DNA from: Symsagittifera roscoffensis
Lineage: Eukaryota > Xenacoelomorpha > Acoela > Convolutidae
Direction: 5' to 3'
DNA: 64,000 bases
Assembly: GCF_963678635.1 (NCBI RefSeq)
Contig: NC_087063.1
Location: 66,454,471 to 66,518,470, forward strand
Shown here piece by piece: positions 58,480 through 64,000 of the stretch. Position 1 is the first letter of the stretch. Each line of letters starts with the position of its first letter. The notes under the pieces were generated by a model. The model saw only the letters and a list, made by a program, of their open reading frames with translations, was not told where the DNA came from and did not search any database. The position numbers and the translations under genes were made by a program.

Positions 58480-58876
58480 TGGAGCCGGTTTAAACCAAGT
58501 ATTTTATATATCCAATTGTATTCTTTGATAATTATCACAGTGTAAAATTTAGAACTAACCAATCATAATCCATTTATAAAATTTATGATAGTTTGTCAAG
58601 CTGAAACTTGTACGATTTGTATAGGAAACTGATAACTTGTACAGAAGAAATAATTTAACTTAGAAAGCAGTTGCTCTTACTCTCCTCTAGCCTTGCAAGA
58701 ATAGCAGTATATACTGGATGTATTGAGACTGGGAAATATAAGAATAAGATTAGGATCGGTATTAGAATTAAATGTTGCACGACTCAATCCGGTCAACAAT
58801 TAGATAGAGCGATGAACAGACGGTGTACTCTCTATCCAAAATTACTCTATGAGAAGGCCACCCGGAACTAAACTCA
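58480..58876 (+). repeat. LTR related to the 11.3-kb element, + strand
   Basis: It starts TGGAGCCGGTTTAAACC and ends AACTAAACTCA (TG...CA), 397 bp. It aligns with the minus-strand reading of the 410-bp LTRs over long blocks: AACCAATCATAATCCAT, TAAGATTAGGATCGGTATTA, GTTGCACGA, CAGACGGTGTAC and AAATTACTCTATGAG. It is clearly diverged, an older or sister lineage. A primer-binding site follows, so this is a 5' LTR whose partner is missing. The ORF at 58671-58871 is LTR sequence, not a gene. Confidence 0.75.
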
Positions 58877-58878
58877 TC

Positions 58879-58896
58879 TGGTACGAGCAGAGAAGT
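58879..58896 (+). other. Primer-binding site after the 58480-58876 LTR
   Basis: After the same 2-base TC spacer as in the 11.3-kb element, the sequence is TGGTACGAGCAGAGAAGTC. It starts TGG but differs from TGGTGCGACCATAAGTC, so a different tRNA may be used, or the site has drifted. Confidence 0.55.
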
Positions 58897-59892
58897 CGTC
58901 TCGAGAGACCTATACTATCTTAGATATACAAAAAGCTAGATTTAGCACAAAAACAAAATCAAGACAAACAGAAAATAGAATTAGCTTATCTCCACATCTC
59001 ATTAAGTCAAATCAAGCCGAGCCAGTTCTAAAGACAAAACTACGTCGCAACAGTGACAAAAACCAAATACTTGCATTGCAAAGTGAAAAGTCAGACGAAA
59101 TTCTTAATGCTATATGAACTGCCTTGAACCGAACCGTAAAATTGATTTAATAAAATCTTAAACTGACCAATAAATAAAATTATACATAAACAACCTGTCG
59201 AGAAACAAAACTATACATTCCTCAAAACTTTGAATCTGCACAACTTTCTATAATTATTTTTGATTTAAGTTATAAATTCAGTAAAAAATAAAAAATAAAA
59301 AAAGGCAGCTTGTAAAATTTTTTTGAAAAGATAAGTTCAAAAAAAAGTTGATGGCTCCTTGCTTCTCGATGATCATTTTTTTTAATTTTCTTCTTTACCT
59401 AAATCAGCACAAAATTTTGACAAGCATTTAACTTTTTCAAAAACTGAAGGCGATTTTGAATCGATTTAGATCAATGCATCCAGGAGTGTTTGGATCCATA
59501 TAAGTGTCTAAAGGTCTATTTAGATTCATAGCTACTTGAGCCAATCCGAAAATCGCGCAAATTTTATTGAATTAAATCTTGGCATTTTGAGCAGAAAGTA
59601 TTTGGAAAATCATTGCAAGCATAAGCAGTGCTTTTTTTTTCTACAGTTAGCCATTAAAATCAATCGATTTTGAATTACCAATCAGAGTTTGCGGTTAAAA
59701 GCTACCAACAATCAATTTAACAAACTGAATCTTCGCAAGTTGTTAAGTTAGTTAACATCTCGATTGTTTCTAAGCAGCTTTTGGCCATTTTGGCCCTTTG
59801 CACGAAGATTAAAACTGACCAATTTCTTTATCGCTTCTTCTCTCTCCGGATCAAGATGTAACTCTTGATTTCGCGCGCCCACCTTTATCTCG
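58897..59892. other. Leader remnant of the second LTR element, then unassigned sequence
   Basis: About 58897-59160 is A/C-rich, as expected for the leader of this family, without an ORF. Beyond that no element gene or second LTR is seen; the element is truncated. Confidence 0.4.
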
Positions 59893-60063
59893 ACTACGCG
59901 GCTAAACTGTGACTTTTGTGTTTTATAAGCGGATTCAGCAACAAGGACGGTCTCTTTGCTCTTCTTTTGTTCTTTGAACATTCCGACAAGATTCAACAAG
60001 CTTAAAGACTTGTCTCTGGATTCCAGACACCTACACACACTCCAAATTGAGCCCCTATCCAGA
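59893..60063 (-). mobile_element. Short F1-family element, reverse copy
   Basis: Contains CGCGGCTAAACTGTGACTTT at the left, TTATAAGCGGATTC, GACTTGTCTCTGGATTCCAG and, at the right, CCAAATTGAGCCCCTATCC: the inverse of the 985-1180 layout. Confidence 0.55.
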
Positions 60064-60117
60064 CCATCGTATGGCGTCGTTCTTTCTTCAGACCATGTAA
60101 TTTTTTGAGACCACGTA

Positions 60118-60480
60118 TTAAACTGGGCTCCTAAAACGAGCAGTTCTTAATCTCGGTAGTTATCAAGTTTTTGCGCGATATCATCAAAACTCCTCCAAAA
60201 AGAACTGTGCCCCTTTTTTTTTCGTTTCACTCTCAGGGCAAAAATTGTCTTGTGTTTGTTGGACTCTACTTTTTTGGTCGGCTAATTAATGTTCTGCTCT
60301 CAGACGCTTTGCTTCCTTTGTCAAACTTCACCTTTTTCTTTGACGTTTTCTTTGATATATTTCGCCTCTGGCTTGATGTCTTGCAAGATTCTTCCGGGAG
60401 TACAAGACACAATTGCTGTGCCGATGCTTTCTTACTCAGCGCTAATTTCTTTTGTTGACCCTTTCAGATCTTGACATGAA
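60118..60480 (+). repeat. F5 dispersed repeat, copy 1
   Basis: It resembles 62136-62400 over several blocks: GGGCTCCTAAAACGAGCAGT, then GATA and CAAGTTTTT; AGGGCAAAA; TTGGACTCT; TCTTTGATATATTT; CTGGCTTGATGTC. Short frames in it are chance. Confidence 0.5.
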
Positions 60481-60658
60481 GACTTGAACGCCCCAAGACA
60501 TTTATGATTTTTTTTGTGAGCTCTCTGTCTCGTCTTTTTTTTATTTTTGTGCTGTTTTAAACGTCTTTTTTAGAACTGAGAGGCTCTTCACTCCAATGCG
60601 TAAGAGTTCCTCTTCTCGAAACGTAATCAAGCGCAAGAGCAGATCCAAGGTTATGGTA

Positions 60659-62012
60659 TCCCGGGTTGGAATCCCATAGTTAATTATCGCTTTTCTGTAG
60701 TATCCCAGTGATCACTATTTTCCAGCGCTAACTCTTGTATAATTCAAAATTTGCTCCTGCAGTACGGTTCCATGGAAAAAACTCGATTATAATCAAAAAT
60801 AATTACACTTTGTGACCATGCAATCAATCATAATCCATTTTGATGCAATATTTTTCGAGAAATTAATTTGATTTTAAATCATTTGAAAACCCTTGTATTG
60901 GGTCATGATGGCTTATAGTCTCAGTTTTTTTTCATTTTTTTCTGCTGAATTTGCAGCTTTTTCTGCATTTATCGCAGCCGTCTAGATTTTTCAACCCACT
61001 CACATTTGATTAAATTTTGCAAAACCATATCCCTTACTTTTTAAATCCATGTGTTCTCCAAAAACACCTACGTTGAACACGCTGAAATTTTACCCTCATT
61101 CACACACACTTACTCTCCCCCGTCTCACACCTACTTAACAACCCGCCCCGTGTTTTTGGGGTTGGGCATAAAAGTTCTAGGGTAGGGGGTTAAGGTGTGT
61201 TAGAGGGGAGGAGGTAGGGGCGCACGCGTTTTTTTTACGTATTCTTATAGTTGATGTAAGAAAAAGGTAAGTGATTAGTAGGGGAGGTGGAGGTTAAAGA
61301 AGGAAATAAGAGTAGTGGGAGTTATTGTGAAGTATTTAGGGGGAATGAGAGACAAGTAGAAAAAAAGACAAGTAGAAAACAATACAACTTTACGCTGTAG
61401 CTAAATGTAAAATTCAACTTAACAATTGCAACGTTCAAATTTTCAATATTTAGTTTGACGGTTTTGGAAAATCTGAGCTGTTACACTTAAAACCGATTAT
61501 ATCGTATTAAAATCCATTACAATGCATTTTAATCCATTCTAATTGGTTATAATGGATTAAATTGATTTTAATTTTATCTGTTTTATAACCGATGATTAAC
61601 CCATTATAATCGATTATTTTAGAGTTTTATGGAGACAGAACATGAAAATCCTTTATAGCCTATTATTATCCTTGGAACATCATTGTGGGGACCTTTAACT
61701 CATTCGAATGAGAGTGTGAGTTAATAAACCATATAAATTGAAAGAAACTAAAACATGAGGGAGCAGAGGTAAAAACATCTAGCTACTAAGCTAGTGGTCC
61801 GAATAGGATTAAGCGTCGTTATGTCTCTATTTTTGCTCATTTCTATAGGTTAATTATTGCTGATTCATCACAAAAATTAAACCAAATTAGCGATAATTCA
61901 TAGGTTAAATTGGCTCTTGAGGCAATGAACATCGATAACTCATCAAAGGCGACTGCTGTTTTTTTTCCACATCTTTATCGCTAATTCTCATTGTGAATTC
62001 AACCCGGGATCA
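60659..62012. mobile_element. F3-family TIR element, long copy, 1.35 kb
   Basis: Left end ATCCCGGGTTGGAATCCC, right end GAATTCAACCCGGGAT, inverted to each other. End regions match the 490-bp copy at 31326-31816. The middle has an extra roughly 900 bp, with a block at about 61490-61625 of repeated TAATCCATTATAATCGATT palindromes. A tRNA-like patch with GCTACTAAGCTAG and GGTCCGAAT occurs at about 61755-61800. Confidence 0.65.
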
Positions 62013-62135
62013 CTCTTTGTTAAGGACTGTTTATTGCTGCTTTTTCTACTGGAACTTCAGGATGACCAGGAAGTACGCCTGATTTTGTCAAGCCATCTCA
62101 ACAATGCGAAAATTTTTCCAGAGCAAATTTCAAAC

Positions 62136-62400
62136 TGGGAGCCCCTGGAACGAGCAGTTTTTATTTTTGATAATTGCCAACTTTTTTGTGATAGCATTTG
62201 GACTCTACAAACAGTTTTCTGACCACTTGTTTTTCTAAATTCCCAAGGCAAAACTGCTCTCTCACCATCGTGTTGTTCGGACTCTCGGTCAAAGTATATC
62301 TGTCGATATTTTCTTAGTCTGCTCTTTTAAGTTTTCTGATATATTTTCTTCTCTGGATTGATGTCCTGTCAGAAACCTTAACCGTCTGAACACAAAACCA
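62136..62400 (+). repeat. F5 dispersed repeat, copy 2
   Basis: See 60118-60480. The two copies flank the long F3 element; whether one insertion event split or duplicated them is not clear. Confidence 0.45.
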
Positions 62401-63490
62401 ATTCTATGTGATTAATCATGAACAGACAAAACCGTGTTAAGCTCAATTATTACTTCCCAGTTTTATTTTCAAACAGATACAAGCAGAATATCAGAGTCGG
62501 CATTTCTTTTAAGTCGACCAAATTAATTTTTCGATATTTCCCAAAGCACAAGCACTAAAAGGTCCCTGTTTCCTCCAAATTTTCTGCGCAGCAGGCAAAA
62601 TCTCGAAAAAAAACAGGCCAAAAAAAGTGATTTTAGGCTCTTTTTGGAAAGTGGTGAACAAAAAACCGCTTTTTTTTGATACGCGCTCCCCCCTCAAAAT
62701 TTGTTTATATTGGCACCAAAGGCGCCTTTAGAAAATTTTTAGGGTCCGTCGCCAAATATGGATATCTCAAAGTAGTACAAAGGGGTACCCTTTAGGTTGG
62801 TAGGGGGTCGAATTCTTGAATAAAGGTAGGCGTGCGCCAACTCCACCCCGCCCTCGCCACAAATCCGCCTCTGTTTCAAATCAAATAAATACGGGGGCAA
62901 AAACTAAGTGGGGCAAAAACTAAAAAGACAAATATAACAGCTTCAAATTTCTTATGGTCAATTTGCAAGGCAGCAGCTGCTTCTTTGGGACCAGGAAAAG
63001 CAATTTTTTGTAGTGCTGCTTTTCTGTGCCGCTCGAATAAGCTTGAAATGATTGCTGCAACAATCGTCCGGATATTAATTTACGACAAGAACTAATACAT
63101 AACCTAAAAAATGGCTAGTTTCAAAATACGATCTCATTTGCTTTCAACCGCCTCTACTAAAGCCAGCGGTTAGTCCATCGTAAATAGGGTTGGCGAACTT
63201 GCTATTTTTTGGAGGCTAGCAGCCATTTGCCTGGCTACCTGCAACAATTTTTAGTTAACGCCATGGTTGGGTCTCAGAATCCCCAGACCTCACGGTCACT
63301 CCTCAAAACAGGGCTAGCATGTTTTTGATTTTTGAGATAAGTTTGATCCATCAAAGAAGGATCGATTTTTTTTTCTAGTTCCTAGCTCCTCATATCCTGG
63401 AAAGCAGAATGAAGGGTGTTGTATGGAATTCAGGACATTTCCAGTTAGCAAAAAGTCAATACATTTGGCAGAAAAATAGTCAGTAGACCC
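62401..63490. other. Presumed 3' flank of the minus-strand gene at the right end
   Basis: No gene seen. 62680-62880 has a GC-richer patch (AGGGTCCGTCGCC, TAGGGGGTCG, CCACCCCGCCC) of unknown nature. The 3' UTR of the next gene should start below 63491. Confidence 0.45.
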
Positions 63491-63646
63491 TTACTGATCT
63501 GAGATCGCCGTTGAAGAAGCAGCATCTTCACCGTCGGTAAAGCTTTTCTCTCGTTTCTCTCGATATGATCGCCTTCTTGATTTGTACAGCAGGCCATGTA
63601 ACGATTGTATTTGAGCAACCGTTCTACCTTTCTTGATAGGAACTTT
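63491..63646 (-). CDS. Last exon of the right-end gene
   Basis: 156 bases, 51 codons plus stop. The acceptor AGAAATCAAG precedes AAAGTTCC. If the upstream copy of the duplicated acceptor were used, the frame would run into TAG within the second copy, so the downstream copy is the likely one. Confidence 0.45.
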   Translation of the reverse strand, partial: KVPIKKGRTVAQIQSLHGLLYKSRRRSYREKREKSFTDGEDAASSTAISDQ

Positions 63647-64000
63647 CTTGATTTCTTAAAAATTGTAATTCTTGTATTTGAGCAACCGTTCTACCTTTCT
63701 TGATAGGAACTTTCTTGATTTCTTAAAAATTGTAATTCTTTCGATCGATGATTTTCCGATAGATCACTGTTTTATTTTTTGCCTGATTTTTTTTCCGTTC
63801 TCACGAGAGAGTACCTTTTCTTGTATTTTCATTTGATGGTAAAGTAAAAAGTTGCAAGTTTCTTTATTGCAACTTAATACTAAAGGAAACCCGCCAATTT
63901 CCTTGACCTTCATTTTTTCTTTTGGTCAGTTCACGTCCTTAGCCATCTTTTCGGATAGTTTATTCGTTTGAACTACCTTGTCAATATAATCGTTTTCTGT
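63491..64000 (-). CDS. 3' end of a minus-strand gene (last two exons, partial)
   Basis: The penultimate exon runs from beyond the window edge to 63935, and the last exon from about 63646 to the TAA at 63491-63493. The first piece reads TENDYIDKVVQTNKLSEKMA, then KD before a donor GAC|GTGAAC, phase 0. The last exon in phase 0 reads KVPIKKGRTVAQIQSLHGLL, then an Arg/Ser-rich basic part (YKSRRRSYREKREK) and an acidic Ser/Ala tail ending TAISDQ. Composition and phase agreement support a real gene. The family is not recognised; the basic tail could be nuclear or RNA-associated, which is only inference. A 67-bp tandem duplication covers the splice acceptor. Confidence 0.5.
63605..63738 (-). repeat. 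67-bp tandem duplication across an intron-exon border
   Basis: TTGTATTTGAGCAACCGTTC and the following bases up to AAAATTGTAATTC occur twice without mismatch, at 63605 and 63672. The unit contains the splice acceptor and the first codons of the last exon on the minus strand. Confidence 0.9.
63935..64000 (-). CDS. Penultimate exon of the right-end gene (cut by window edge)
   Basis: 22 codons visible, open to the window edge. The donor GTGAAC is followed at once by an in-frame TGA, which supports an exon border here. Confidence 0.4.

Noticed and set aside
58671-58871. 66-codon + strand ORF
   Set aside because: It lies fully inside the LTR at 58480-58876.

Overview
The window is animal nuclear DNA: AT-rich, dense in transposons, with widely spaced genes whose exons join at GT-AG introns. 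The species cannot be named from the sequence. The protein families (a Cys-loop receptor, an ankyrin-repeat protein) and the many TIR and LTR elements point to an invertebrate; a crustacean or nematode is a guess. There are no rRNA genes, no CRISPR arrays and no intact tRNA gene. Positions 34281-34480 are an assembly gap (200 N).

Three host genes can be supported. (1) A Cys-loop ligand-gated ion channel gene on the + strand, 10291-32443, in five exons: signal peptide, two extracellular exons including the Cys-loop, an exon with TM1-TM2 and part of TM3, and a last exon with the end of TM3, the cytoplasmic loop and TM4. Intron phases agree at every junction except exon 3 to exon 4. (2) A large unrecognised gene on the + strand, about 50079-57453, in three exons with agreeing phases. 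It has a novel N-terminal region of over 600 residues, ankyrin-like repeats and a helical, lysine-rich C-terminus. A decayed copy of its ankyrin exon lies in the preceding intron. (3) The last two exons of a minus-strand gene, 63491-64000, whose 5' part lies beyond the window.

The first intron of the channel gene holds an 11.34-kb LTR-bounded element on the minus strand, 10443-21783. It has 410-bp LTRs (TG...CA), a 4-bp target duplication AATC, and a tRNA primer-binding site two bases inside the 5' LTR. Its genes are, in order, small basic ORFs, a long Asn/Gln/Pro-rich Gag-like ORF, a frameshifted envelope-glycoprotein-like region, and several accessory ORFs. No reverse transcriptase or integrase is visible. 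A related LTR with the same LTR-to-PBS spacing lies on the + strand at 58480-58876.

Most of the rest is repeats. Family F1 has TIRs ending in CCAAACTGTGCA and internal GCGGATTCCGC motifs. Family F2 is about 553 bp, rich in hairpins, in tandem at 32634-34280 beside the gap and scattered elsewhere. Family F3 has TIRs starting CCCGGGTTGA and carries tRNA-like pol III promoter boxes. Family F4 has TIRs starting CCCGGGTCGAGGTGCTCAC, and its long forms carry 22-bp minisatellites. A 4.7-kb segment that includes a long F4 element is present twice in direct orientation, 39175-43838 and 44961-49700. Nothing suggests that the host genes act in one pathway. The strongest candidate for something undescribed is the pol-less, envelope-bearing LTR element with its overlapping accessory genes; second is the three-exon ankyrin gene.
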